Assembly (NCBI GenBank): GCA_022496185.1 | Contig: WTXG01000005.1 | Location: 558,001-622,000 of the forward strand | Length of the DNA: 64,000 nucleotides | Source: Multifurca ochricompacta | Lineage: Eukaryota; Basidiomycota; Agaricomycetes; Russulales; Russulaceae | Direction: 5' to 3' | The notes under the pieces: generated by a model | What the model saw: only the letters and a program-made list of their open reading frames with translations | Told to the model about the DNA's origin: nothing | Databases searched by the model: none | In this document: positions 23,837-35,071 of the stretch, in pieces | Layout of the letters: each line of letters opens with the position of its first letter | How positions within the stretch are numbered: position 1 is the first letter of the stretch | Program-made: the position numbers and the translations under genes

Positions 23837-24985
23837 CTAACTCGCTTTCTCCTGATGAATCAAGAGACTCACATCGCAGGCACACCTCAACAAGGTCGTT
23901 GGACGCCGCTCATCCTGCCAGATATCTTGCTGTAAGGTAGGGGAAACAAGCCTTGGGTACATCTGAGAAGATATAAGAACCTGTTGCCTAAAATAAAATA
24001 TGTATGGCATCTCTCCAGGTTCAAAGGGCCAACGCTTACCGGTAGATGGGGAGGATGAGATAAAATAGTGGAAGGTCAAAGGAGGCAGCCATAGTATACG
24101 GAGGCAAAAGTTCGTCGGGATCACATCTCTCAATTCACCACGTATCTTTATTTCCCGGGAATGAGGGGGAGAGCTTGAGTCTTGCTGTGAGGCGTACCGG
24201 GTTCGGGCCTGGCGACTGGGACTTATGAGGTCGAGGCGAAGCGGTGTAGAGATAGTAGTCAATGGTTGGAAGGGAGGAGAGGATGCCTATGGCTTGTTCA
24301 GTTTCTATCTTCGAGAGGTCCCCCATGAGTCTGGCACACGATATGATGGTCGTATAAAGTTGTGGGGAGGATGGTGAGCAAAATGCGAATCACAAATTAT
24401 GATATTGTCCATAATTCGAGCGGTGAGAAAGTGGCATGAGACGATTTGAGTGGGTGAGCGGGTGAGCGGAGTACTTAACAAGTTCTCCGCCTTCCGCCTT
24501 TTGTTGATCACTTTGTCGCTTTCCCTTCTCTTGCTCTTGTCACTCCTCTTTTCTTCTTCATAGCATCTCTTTGCCCATCTTCTTGGCACTTTTCCAAGAT
24601 CTAAGTAATTTTGGGGAGCCCTTTCAAAGTTATAACGGCGCTTGTCAAGTTTGTCGCGGTGATAGCGGTTCAATTTATTCCAGATTGTTTCTTCACCTTC
24701 AGGCAAGACCGAAGATGCTCCTGTTTCTCTGAATTGGACCAGGGGAGGCATCTTAACAACACTCAAGATTCTTGACATCAAGCAGAATGGCCGACACCTT
24801 GACGGCAGAACCAAGCTCACAAAGCCAAGTATAGCAGTATTCTTTGGTTTCTTGCGACATATTCACGGCAAATCACACGAGATTTTTTCCATATTTCTTG
24901 ATCACTCTGTCTTGCCTGTGCCTCCGGACAAACTGGTTGGTTGAACGTCCTCTTGTTGGAGCAAGGTCTCGGTCATTGTGAAAAG
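23837..24985 (-). CDS. Possible gene for a hypothetical basic protein
   Basis: Several open stretches follow each other on the minus strand. One (24820-24470) is rich in charged residues: LPEGEETIWNKLNRYHRDKL, FERAPQNYLDLGKVPRRWAK, then KRSDKSKRRESDKVINKRRK. Another (24262-23837) contains WLPPLTFHYFISSSPSTGKR and WPFEPGEMPYIFYF. A possible first ATG with MTETLLQQEDVQ lies near 24979. The amino-acid composition looks more like protein than random sequence, but no family was recognised and the joins between parts are not clear. It may be a species-restricted gene or a decayed one. Confidence 0.25.
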
Positions 24986-25138
24986 CTCTTGCATGCTCGA
25001 GATTCAGTCCAGTCACAGAACCAGTTCTTTTGTATCTTGACCTTCACGCGCACAGAATTTTGATCAACAACTTGAAGGATTTCTTGTTCCTCGTCGTTCA
25101 ACAACAGTGCACAGTGCAGACATCCGCCCTTGTCACGT

Positions 25139-25158
25139 TGTCACGTAATTACGTGACA
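25139..25158. repeat. 20-bp perfect palindrome flanked by 9-bp direct repeats
   Basis: The bases TGTCACGTAATTACGTGACA equal their own reverse complement. GACATCCGC occurs at 25119-25127 and again at 25155-25163, and a further TGTCACG copy sits just upstream (25131-25137). ACGTAATTACGT resembles paired bZIP-type half-sites. It is about 750 bases upstream of the small gene at 25904. Confidence 0.6.
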
Positions 25159-25903
25159 TCCGCTTACGGGCGGGCACGTGTTTGCTTGACTCGCTCCCTT
25201 CGGCGGCGCTTGCGCATCGCAGTGAACGGGAAACGGGCATAAATGAGCGACGAGGAGCGGAAATACCAACAAGGAGAGCTGTAGACGGAGGGCCAAGTGT
25301 CGCTATCATTGGTAATCATCAACCAGCTCATATCACGACTGTAGTATTTCCCTTAGCTTGACGTGCTCTGGACGATGAAAATGTCTTTCGCCGCACGCCC
25401 TTGCTTTCTCTAATTGTTTTCAGATCTCAGAGAGACCAATGTAGAGACAAAGCAGGGAATATCTTGTGTGCGGGCAGGCACTTGAAACGGATCTGCGCTG
25501 CCTTCTTTCTACAGACTTTAGACGGAAGCAAAATTCCCAAGTCCGACACTAACTCAGTACCAGGGTCTCCTACAGACAGAAGGCAGAAAAAGTAGCCCTG
25601 CCCTTTTGAAAACCTGCAAGACCATCCCGCAGAATAGTCCCAGGAGTATGCAACCAACGGGGTGGTAGGTGATACTAGAACCCAAGTGTATAGAGGTTGA
25701 GGGGAGCGAGCGAGAATCTTTATCCGGCGCCAGTTGAGGTCTCGCCTTGCACATTGCGGGGCAACAAGCTTACCGTGGTTGCTTATTTCACTCTCTTGAA
25801 AACACCGTGCCGCTATTTAAATGCTTCAGATTCCTGCTAGTTCCCCGTCGCCTTTTCTTTTCCCCATTAATATCTCTGCCCATCTTTTTTTCAAGTATAC
25901 CAA

Positions 25904-26528
25904 ATGTCTCAACGAGATGAAAAACAACACGAAGAGAAGCTTCGCCCCGCGCAAGGCCAAGAAGATGACTATGACATCTACCTGTTCTGGCCCTCTCTCA
26001 GCAATCGGGACGTTTCTTCTGAAGGACCCCCTTCGTCATCCTCGTCACCCCTGTATGGGGTATGGTTCTTATTCTTTTTATTGCGCTCCTCGAGCTAATT
26101 CCTACGCTGACTTCACAGCCTGTGTCACTTTACTCCGAGTCGACGGACTACTATCACCCCGAGCTGGATTCTGGGCCTCCAGTGTGTTTTGCTAGCATTT
26201 TGTTTTTCAGGACAGACATTTATCTCCGCTAGTCTCCGCTTACATTCGCACCCGCACCCGACTTCCGGTTTCCATCTCCCGTGCAGATGCCACTCGACTT
26301 CGGCACTGCACCTGTAAACGAGCCTCAGGCACTGGAAGGGGGTTCGCCACCAAGGTACAGCACCATCTTCAAAATGGGTCTTTTCTTCTCGGTATGATAT
26401 TGTCTTTTCAATGTCGTCCTCATCGATCTGACAACGGCTTCACACAACAGCAGATCACCCACCGCTTCGACCGTGCCATTGATGGCGTCAAAGTCAAATT
26501 TCGCAAGCCAAAGTCACGAGCGTCGTGA
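25904..26528 (+). CDS. Small hypothetical protein, four exons all in phase 0
   Basis: The gene reads MSQRDEKQHEEKLRPAQGQ, then an acidic DDYDIYLFWPSLSNRDV and a Ser run ending SPLYG. Introns near 26053-26118, 26182-26286 and 26392-26452 all fall between codons. The joined protein continues PVSLYSESTDYYHPELDSGP, MPLDFGTAPVNEPQALEGG, SPPRYSTIFKMGLFFS, and ends QITHRFDRAIDGVKVKFRKP before KSRAS and TGA. It is about 125 residues, acidic in front and basic at the end, without signal peptide or membrane segment. The family was not recognised. Clean splice sites and consistent phase make a real gene likely. Confidence 0.6.
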
Positions 26529-26780
26529 AGGAAAAAGCGCGCACAGCCTAGAGTTGTGCTTTGTGGTTCCTGCTTGGATTCCCTGGCTGTGGCATTATGT
26601 TTTGCTTGCTTGATGTGTCATGCTTTCGCTTCCTTGTAGTCTATCTTGCGCTTGCTGCTATACAGGATGCGCTAATCCCCTTGATAATCCACTCCTTTAT
26701 TCCGTGACCATTCGTCCTCCTTCTCATACCCAACTCGTTGAAAGGCCACGATATACGGACAATAATTGAATTCTATTTCT

Positions 26781-28752
26781 TTACGGTCCCCGTGCCTCGC
26801 GCCACAGTGGCGTCAACGCCTGCGCAACCGTGTTCGCTGCCACCTCAATCATACCGCGTGCATTTTCATCCCTCACCGCCGTGAGCAAGCCGCGCGCGCG
26901 CCAACGATCTGGGTGAAACCGCCTGTGTGACTTCTCAACAAAAACGCGATAGTCCTGTGCACGCATATGTCCGCGTACGGTATGAAAGAACGATTCGACT
27001 GCGGCCCAGTCAATATCTTCAGGTCCGAATGTGTACGGTGCACGCAGAGTAGGCCATGGGATATCCTCAAAGGTCAGTAACGCAGGCTTTGCGGCAGAGT
27101 CAAAAGTCTCGCAGAGTGTACGGTAGCGCTCAAGCGCGCGCTGAGAGGTCCAAGGTCCCTGCGCCCAACGCGCGCGTTGTGCCTCAGTGCGTCGTTTGGC
27201 CGCCTCGGCTTCAGCCTGAGCTGCTTCACGTGAGCGCTCGCGTTCTGCTTCGCGGCGTTCCTCCTCAGCGCGAGCGCGCGCGGCGGCTTCTTCGCACCTA
27301 CGCCGCTCATGAGCTGCGCGGCGTTCTTCCTCCTCTTCTCCTTCCCGGCGCTCCCTGGCCCGCGCAGCTGCCTCCCAAAGTGGTCTATCGCGCTCAAGCT
27401 CGGCGATCTTCCGGCGGGATTCTGCAAGAAGCTCTTCATGCATGCGCAGTTCATTGAGGGCTTCAGTGAGCTTGTCCTGCTCCTTTTCTAGGAGCTGATC
27501 ATCGTCATGCATCTGTCCACCTGGCGAATGGGGTCAGCGCGCCTCGTTTGTGATTTGGTGGTTACTTACCATATGGTCGGATGTAATCTTCTGGCATCTC
27601 AGCTATGATATCTTCCATGAGAGCCTGATCGCGAGCATCGCGCCGGGCGTCGCGTTCTGCGTTCATTCGACGTGTGAACTCCGCCGTCCGGACGCGGGCG
27701 CGCTCCTTCAGTTTGGAAGTTACCCCACGGCGAACCGAATCTGGTGAGTGCGTTCGCGCTCGTTTTGATGGTTTGAACCTAAAGTCGTCCTCCATCGTGG
27801 TTGGTGAGGCGCCTTGTACATCCACTAAAGCGAGGTGAGAGTTAGCTCATAGATTTGTAAATGGAATGAACCGTACCATTCCTCCGCTTGGAGGTTGAAG
27901 GGGCGGCAGTGGGTTGAAGTGGTGGGCTTGACGGGATAGTGGGCCGCATGTCCTCATCAGGGGTCTCATTTGGAGGCGTGTCCCGGACATTAGCCCGCAT
28001 TGTTCTGGCTATGGGTACGTGTTGCGCGCCCCCATTTCTTTCGTGGACGCGTCTTCCAGGAACACGGGTCCCCAGAGTGGGACGAGGTGCGTTGGGATTA
28101 ATGATCGCCTCCACCTCGACATCATCACTGTCAGAGTCGAGAACATGGATGACATGTCTCCGCTTTTTCGGTGAATGCCGATTATCCTCCTCAAGACTTG
28201 AGTAGGGAGTTGATAGACGTCTTTTCTTCTGTGGTCCCTCGACAGAGGTAGATGAATGGGAAGACGCGGAGAAAGACGTGAATGACGGCGCCGATGTGAC
28301 CTTAGCACGGATTGTAGGAGGCTGAGGGGGGGCTGGTACGAAACAATCGTAGAAAGGATCAAGTTTGTAGATGTCCCACTGGTCCTGATCACATATAATA
28401 AGGTTTCTGCAGAGAGATGCAATTAGAAGATTGGAGAGTGACCTGACAAGGCGGGGTACCCTAAGACATCGACAAGGCGTGGCCAGAGGCCCTCATCGCT
28501 AACGCCCTCCGCAAGTCGCGCACGAGGAACAAACCGCCAGTGAGAATGTCCACTTGGATGTGTTTCAATAACAATGCGCTTTGGATTGGATGAACCTTCG
28601 GGTGGGATATAGAGCAGCACGTTTGACGCAGTAAGTGGGTGAAAGGACGCGAAGGACAGCCTCGCGTCTGGATGTCGCAAAACGCGTAGGGTTTGAGTTT
28701 TGTCAAATTGACCCGGATGTGGACCTGATAATGAGCGTGGATGGGCCGTCAT
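26781..28752 (-). CDS. Basidiomycete-type nuclear protein with coiled coil and C-terminal helical domain
   Basis: Reading leftwards from ATG 28752 (MTAHPRSLSGPHPGQFDKTQ), the first about 130 residues form a compact beta-rich domain. A disordered middle follows with basic clusters (KKRRLSTPY, SPKKRRHVI, KPSKRARTH) and an acidic DSDSDDVEVE. After an intron a long charged coiled coil (27500-27180) runs through RERREGEEEEERRAAHERRR. The C-terminal about 100 residues are helical and contain ALLTFEDIPWPTLRAPYTFG and HRRFHPDRWRARGLL. The FHPDRW stretch resembles the HPD-bearing loop of J-like domains in NF-kappa-B inhibitor-like proteins, but this is a loose likeness. It shares a short divergent promoter with the GTPase gene. 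Function unknown. Confidence 0.7.
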
Positions 28753-28803
28753 AGTAATATTAAGACATGAGACATGCAGAAATGCAGAAATGCGGGTGCG
28801 TGC

Positions 28804-28881
28804 GAGGTCGAGGTCGAGGTCAAGGTCAAGGATGATGCACGTGCGTTAAACACGTGATTGATATGATGGTGAGATCACGTG
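28804..28881. promoter_or_regulatory. Divergent promoter with three CACGTG boxes
   Basis: CACGTG occurs at 28838-28843, 28851-28856 and 28876-28881, within the roughly 165 bases separating two divergent genes. Just beside it is a short tandem repeat of GAGGTC/AAGGTC units (28804-28829). CACGTG is the binding core of fungal bHLH regulators such as Cbf1-type factors. Co-regulation of the two genes is an inference. Confidence 0.5.
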
Positions 28882-28919
28882 ATTAACTGATAACCTAACC
28901 TGCTCTGCTCTTTGATTAA

Positions 28920-31518
28920 ATGACTCTGCATGACTCTGCTGCTGCTGTCTACACTTATCAAGAAATGACTACCTTACAATCGTTCCAGGCCGAGATTGAG
29001 GACATCCAAACTCGAGAACTCGCAAAGGCACGCGGACAGCCCCAGTCAGAGGCCCCTAGGAGGGGACATTTAGACCACAACAAATCTGTACCAAAAGTCA
29101 GAAAGAAGACCTTTGGAAGTGACTCATCAACGACGTCTCCCATCTCTCCCATTATTTCCAAAGATGAACTAGCCCAAGATACCTCCGACATCGAGCATTC
29201 CGTTCAGGTGCACCACGCTCGCTCACCCCTTGTTCACCATTTCAACTGAAATTCCATCATATAGAGCGCGTTACTGTCATATAATGAAGGAAACACGCAA
29301 ACTAGGGATTTATTAGCCCTCCTGCTGACCCAACGAGGGGGGGAGCATCTACTTCGATTAGGCTCTCGTCCTCCAAGAGCACCCTTATTTGCTGATGAGG
29401 ATCTTGACAGCAACGACGGTTGGACTGGAGAGCGGAGAACAGAAACTGAAATCGATACGATGATTGCTCGTCTTGGTCAACTAGTTGAGGAAGTTGGTGG
29501 CAAGGTACCACTCCCGGTAAACGACCGAGGTTTCAGTTTATAAATTGAATCTTAGGCTTGCACCCTGATACGAGCCGGAGAACCCCACCCTCGAGCCTCT
29601 GTCCTGCTTCGGTTACCTCCGCATGACGCGTCTCACATACCAGAGGTACGATGTGCCGTGGTTGGGAACGTTGATAGTGGCAAGTCAACCATATTGGGCG
29701 TGCTGACAAGAGGTACGTTCGTCTTACATAGCCCCTTGGTTGATTCACTCAAGTGGACACCAAGGCCGCCTTGATGATGGGAGGGGATTAGCTCGAGTTG
29801 CTCTCTTTAGGCATAAACACGAGATTGAAAGCGGGCGGACATCTTCCGTCGGTATGGAAGTGAGCAAGGTTTAGTCGTCTTCTGGACAGGAATTGAGTCA
29901 GGTCAGATATTGGGTTTTGATGTTGCTGGCGCGCCCATACTCCCGCTATCCTCCGGTTCTGTCGACCCTGACGTTCTTCGAAGGGAGAAGCTGGGTTGGG
30001 AAGAAATTTCGCGCCGTTCCGCAAAAATTGTGACGTTTATTGGTGAGCCATCTTACCAGGCGATGCCATTCTTCTCTTCTCATAGTGTCAGACCTGGCCG
30101 GCCATGAGCGATATCTTAAGACTACATTATACGGCTTGACATCCGGCGCGCCATCTTGTGTGATTCTGGTTATCGGAGCCAATGCCGGCGTCATTGGCAT
30201 GTCTAAGGAGCACCTGGCCGTGGCCCTTGCGCTTAGCGTTCCAATTGTTGTGTGCATAACCAAGGCAATCAGTGTTTCCATCTGACCCCATAAGTCGTCG
30301 TAATCGTTTCCCAATAGGTCGATATGACGCCACCAAATAAACTCGAAGAGACGCTATCGCAGGTGGTTAAAATCCTGCGCAGCCGTGGTTGTCGGCGGGT
30401 ACTCCACTGGATTGTTTACGCCGTTTTTATCTGACATTGATGCATCTAGAAAAAATCCGGTGTTCGTCAAATCAATCGAGGCTGCTGTCGAGGTGTCACA
30501 GATCTACAGCAAGGAGAAGTAAGATTCGATTCTCGTGTCCCACCACTCCGGCCTAATTCCTCCTCAAAGAATTTGCCCTATTTTCCAGGTCTCTAATGTC
30601 ACGGGCACCGGCCTCAACTTCGTATGCATCGTTCATCATACAGGCAGTGAGTCCATCTGACTCCGCAAGTACCACAGGTCCGCACGTTTCTTAACCTACT
30701 ACCCGCCAGCGAAGGCGATGCGGAACGTTTCGATGCCACTGAGCCGCTTGAGGTATACTCCATATTCTATTCCTTGCTCTTTTTACTTAGTTTTTCCGAT
30801 CAGTTCTCGGTAACGGATGTCTGGTCCGTGCCCTACGTGGGTACAGTTGTGAACGGCCTTCTCAATTGTGGTACAGTCAAAAAAGGCGATACAGTGCTCT
30901 TTGGGCCGGATTCTAACGGCGGGTACGCCCCGACTGTGGTCAAGACCATGCAGCGCAAGCGCGCTGACGTCGCGACGGCGGTGGCTGGCCAGACTGTTGC
31001 ACTGGCACTGAAACACGTGCCCCGCGCAGCCGTGCGCAAGGGTATGGTGATCGTGCATCGGACGGAGGTTCCGCCGCGAGGTGCGTACGTCCCTACTCGC
31101 GTGGTTGGTGTTCCAGTCGATAGTAATTTACTATTGGTGGCCAGCGGTGAGGAGGTTTGAAGGACAGGTATTGATCCTGTACCATAACACCACCATGCAA
31201 CCCAACTACCAGGCTATGCTGCATTGCGGAGTGCGTCCGTGTGGTCTTCTCTCCTTGAGCAGCAGCTCATGTACGTTCACAGGCAGTGCGGCAGACAGTC
31301 CGCATTGTTTCCATCGACCATCCACAGAACTTGCTGCGCACGGGAGACCGTGCCACTGTTCTCTTTGAATTTATCGCACATCCCGAATTCGTCAAGGCAG
31401 GTATGAAGTTGCTCTTCCGTGAGGGTAAGACGAAGGTAAATGTCGTGGAGTTCTTTTGATACTATCGCGGTATTAATAGCCCATATAGGGTCTAGGTGTT
31501 ATCACAAAGCTTTTCTAG
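28920..31518 (+). CDS. GTPBP1-like translational GTPase
   Basis: This belongs to the GTPBP1/GTPBP2 branch of elongation-factor-like GTPases, linked in animals to mRNA decay and ribosome rescue. After a divergent N-terminus (start ATG at 28920; another at 28965) come [19 protein letters not shown] (G1), [11 protein letters not shown] (G2), [12 protein letters not shown] (G3) and CITK-VDMTPPN (G4, across an intron). Then [26 protein letters not shown], a beta-barrel domain beginning [66 protein letters not shown] and [22 protein letters not shown] at 31516-31518. About ten introns. All GTP-binding motifs appear intact. Confidence 0.88.
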
Positions 31519-31950
31519 ATCAGAATAGCTGCATCCACACTCACTTTTCCGCAGCCTGACCTTACTCTACTTTTTTCTGTTAATCGCTATCAGCGTTTCG
31601 TGGAAACCTTGACCATGTATTACTTGCACAGTTAACGTTTTTCCTGTTTGTACTGATTCATTCTGGTTGTCGCCCATGTTTGTTCGCGTCTCTCTATCCT
31701 CCTCATCAAGGGTTTCCCCTTTGTCAGTGAGGTCTGATGGGTTAAAGAAAACCCGGGCGGCAGCCCATTACATGACATAAATGAGTGTGCCATATGAGTG
31801 TATTGTACAGTGCGATGATATCACAAAAAAATATATGTTCTCGCAACCAAGTTTGACCACTAACCAACAAAACGAACGTTCAGGGTCTTCCCTGTCGTCA
31901 ATCCAATCGAACAATGAGCACCCCAGCATTCTTGGGATCCAGCGAGTGTG
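31519..31950. other. Intergenic region between convergent genes
   Basis: This holds the 3' ends of the GTPase gene and of the first Smr gene. No coding region is supported. Confidence 0.4.
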
Positions 31951-33086
31951 TCACCTCGCGTCTAAGGATGATCGAGGTAAGTTTACGGAATGACTAGTGG
32001 ACATGGCATTCGCGTACTCAGTAAAGAGCTCTTCCAAAGCTGGCCGGATCTTCGCTCCACCAGCGTCGGAGTGCTTTCCCTTACCTAAGTCGGAGAGGAT
32101 CCGCGCGTTAGCAGCACACGCAACAAAATTCGTCGAGAATCGTACCGACGATGAAACGGACCTCTTCGTCGTCCCTGAATGTAGCAACTTGGAGCTGCTC
32201 CTTTGCGAACCGAACAGCCTCGTGAACGTACAAGCCGTGAAGGTCAATCATTCGCTCTCCACATCTCTGGCGCGGCAGAAGTTGAACCACGATTATCGCA
32301 ACCCGACAGACAATCTCATACCTTGTTGTTTTCTCTGAAGATGATTTTCGCTGCCCTCTCATTCAGGTTCTTCATCGCCTTCTCATGCGCGCTGGCCTCC
32401 AGATTGTGCCTATCAGCGGCCCCGCGGTCTCCCCTCTGACGCGCGTTCTTAGCCTGCGTACGCGCTTTTGACATCATGTCTCCTCTGCTTCGCGCTTCCT
32501 CTCGTAGTTTTCTCGCGATGTTGATGTCCTCGGCATCGTCAGACTCGTCAGACTCGAGGTCGGATAGGACAACCGGGGCAGGAGCTGGAGACAGTGGAAC
32601 AACCCTGACGGGCTGGCTTCTGTCAACTGTAGTAGGGGCGCGGGAATAATTGGATGAAGAATACTGAGCGCGAGAGTGTGTCGGAATGGCCTCGGACGAT
32701 CTGAAGAGATGAGTGTCGTCAAGAGAGGGAAAGCGTTGATAGGAGGCTTGCGAACGAGCAGAGGTCAGGGGTGTCTGACCAGACTCTCGAGCGCGAGGTG
32801 AGATAAAATTCGAGCTATTAAAACTACGATCGTAATTGAGGTTCACAGACGCCTTGGCTGCAGCCTGGCTACGAGCATGGGTCAGTGGCGGCTGATAGGA
32901 ATCTGGCGTGTAGGGTGGGGGAGGAGGGGATCGATAAGGGGATCGGGTCGTGCCATCGTAGCGCGATGAAGGGTTCGGGGGGGGAGGGCGACTGCGATTA
33001 TCATCGTCCTTGCTACTACCAAAGATGTAGCTACCGAGGAGAATGGTAGCTGCGACGAGGCCGACGGTCAATGATATGGCTGGCAT
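31951..33086 (-). CDS. DUF1771-Smr domain protein with N-terminal membrane segment (copy 1)
   Basis: Smr domains are nucleic-acid-binding or nicking modules, and fungal relatives carry a DUF1771 helical segment in front. From ATG 33086 the protein begins with a hydrophobic helix (MPAISLTVGLVAATILLGSY), then a Pro/Ser-rich linker, then DUF1771 (INIARKLREEARSRGDMMSK through LNERAAKIIFREN). After an intron (about 32279-32330) the Smr domain has MIDLHGLYVHEAVRFAKEQL; a second intron (about 32051-32110) precedes GKGKHSDAGGAKIRPALEEL. The DLHG and GKGKHS signatures of Smr are intact. An ATG at 33122 would add 12 residues. A second related gene lies directly upstream on the same strand. The membrane segment suggests an ER or mitochondrial surface location, which is inferred. 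Confidence 0.82.
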
Positions 33087-33803
33087 GCTAACCGAATAAC
33101 GGTGAGATCGCGAAGGGTTCAAGAAACTAGGGGTTGGAGGTCAAGGAGCATTTGATACTGGGAATTAAGTATAAATGCGGTCGCCATGCTAGCGCCGTGC
33201 ATTGTATCGGAAATGTGATAAGAACGTTCATCGCCTCAAAAGGGACGTGTCCGGCGCCAGATAAACAGAAAACACGAGTTTCAGCCACCATTCGGCGAAT
33301 CCATTGACCTAGGACCCTCAATGAAGGCAGCGAGAAACTTTAAAAAGGCTACTAGACGTTCTTCATGGGAGGAAAGATGGAGTGTTTTGCTCCAGATATA
33401 CCCTCAAAGCATCAAGAAACGTAGTAGGGCAAGAGTGAGTTACGTAGAGAGAAGGGCCAGGAAGTGCCACATCCTCATCATTACATACAAAAAGAGCATG
33501 GCCAGCATTGCCTAAGGGTGGGCGCCAGTGCCTCAATTTATTATCCTACGCAACACGCGACCTTACTAGGGCTGTGCTTGTGTGAGGCGGGTAAAGACAA
33601 AAAAGAAAGTAAAAGTAAAAGTAACGGACCTGTCACCTCTCAAAAGACAGCTATGAGGGCATCCTTTATGCAACATCACATCATTGGCACGAGTTATAGA
33701 GCCAGTAGAAGGCATACTTCACTTCACTGTAAGCTCTTCCTTCTAAGTCTCTTGCCTTGGCAGAAGATGGACAACAAGTACGCCGCCATTGGTAGGGTCC
33801 AAC
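33087..33803. other. Spacer between the two Smr genes
   Basis: This is about 700 bases with no supportable gene. It presumably carries the promoter of copy 1 and the 3' end of copy 2. A short AAAGTA-type repeat lies at 33600-33622. Confidence 0.4.
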
Positions 33804-34675
33804 TCAGATTCTAGTCCGCGCCTGAAATTTGGCATAGTAATAATAATTTTGAACCCAGCCAGCAAAAGGATCCACGTTTACGTACTTTGCTATATGCTCT
33901 TGTAAAGCTGGTAGAATTTTCGGGCCATCGTTCGAACGCTTTCCTTTGCCTGTGCAATGTGCAATGGACAGCAACACTGCCATGAGTGCCGTCCTGAGGA
34001 TAAACGTGACTCAGTTCGCACTAACCAGTAATGAAACTTATTGTCCTTTCTCCCCTCGACATTGACATTTGGAGCCTTTCCTCTGCCCTCTCAATTGCTT
34101 CATCGACATGCAGAAAATGAAGGTCGACTTGTCCTGATTTTGCATTCTAATTCAAAACTGCGGCCTCAGCCAAGTCATTTTGACCCCTTCAGCCCCAACC
34201 CCACCTTGTTCATTACTGAACAGGTCGGAACACACATCCAGTCGCCCCGCCCCAGGTCAGAACAGGTTAGAACAGGTTACAAGCGGTACGAGCTACCTCT
34301 GAAGATAATTCCGGCGGCCATTCGATTAAGTTTTTTCATCGCTTTCCAACACGTCTTCGCAAACTTTTTGAATTTTTTTGCAAGACGAAGGTTCCCCAAT
34401 GCAAGCGCATCCTGGGCCCGCGAGAGCCACTTTGTACCCTCTTCACCCTTCCTCTGAGCCTCAGTCCGGAGAATTTCCGCATTTTGAAGGCGCTCCGATC
34501 TGGACTGGTTTGGCGAGGCCGGCTGCGCGCCTGATGCAGGCGTTGCCTCTAGTTCAACGGCGCTCCCGTCGCGTTGATGAGATTCACCAAGGTTTGAACC
34601 CGAACTTTCAGGAAGTTGCGAATAGCCATCCTTTCCTTTGTTCTTGGCTCGACCGCGAGCGAGAGTGAATTTCAT
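33804..34675 (-). CDS. DUF1771-Smr domain protein, diverged second copy
   Basis: From ATG 34675 (MKFTLARGRAKNKGKDGYSQ) a short disordered part leads to a DUF1771 segment (LRTEAQRKGEEGTKWLSRAQ ... KKLNRMAAGIIFRG), which aligns with copy 1 even at the final IIFR. An intron of about 160 bases (34138-34300) precedes GQVDLHFLHVDEAIERAEER, where copy 1 and the family have IDLHG; here the Gly is Phe. After another intron (about 33955-34030) comes GKGKRSNDGPKILPALQEHI, then an unusual tail GWVQNYYYAKFQARTRI and TGA. Unlike copy 1 it lacks a membrane helix. It is probably a local tandem duplicate that has diverged strongly; both key Smr blocks are recognisable. Confidence 0.75.
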
Positions 34676-35071
34676 TGGCGTGGTTGGTGGAGGTAGTTAG
34701 GTTGACCTTGAACGCCTACAAGACTCGATTACAGACTATTTCTAAAGCACACGCACTCTCCTCGAGGCGGCCACCGAGTGAATATTGACACCATGAAGGG
34801 GTACATCTTTGCGCCGAATGCCCTTTGAGGCTGGCACGCGGGGCACGCACGGCGATGGGTGAAAAGTCGAAGGTGCAGGAACTTGATTCACACGCGTGTG
34901 GTTAAGTAGAATTTGGGTATGCACTGCCAGTCCACATGCGAGACTCGTCACGCAGCCTAGGAAGATACAGAACGCAAAGTGAATGGTATCCTATTTTCCT
35001 CAGGGGAGCAACGGCTAAAACACAATCCAATCTGGCAGCGGCAGAAACAATGCACATAGCTCCCAACTCAG
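34676..35071. other. Intergenic region, promoter of Smr copy 2
   Basis: This lies between the stop of muskelin and the start of the second Smr gene. No coding region is supported. Confidence 0.4.

Larger units (their letters stand above)
23375..25903. other. Long gene-poor interval (about 2.5 kb)
   Basis: Between the phosphoesterase gene and the small gene at 25904 only a doubtful minus-strand gene (separate entry) is seen. Other contents are a G-rich tract ending in a ten-base G-run at 23752-23761, and a 20-base perfect palindrome at 25139-25158. Nothing else could be supported. Confidence 0.4.

Noticed and set aside
27056..27491. Plus-strand frame opposite the coiled coil
   Set aside because: It is an antisense shadow of a charged repetitive coiled-coil region on the minus strand.
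33321..33814. Plus-strand frames between the Smr genes
   Set aside because: No motif. The end overlaps the terminal exon of Smr copy 2 on the other strand.
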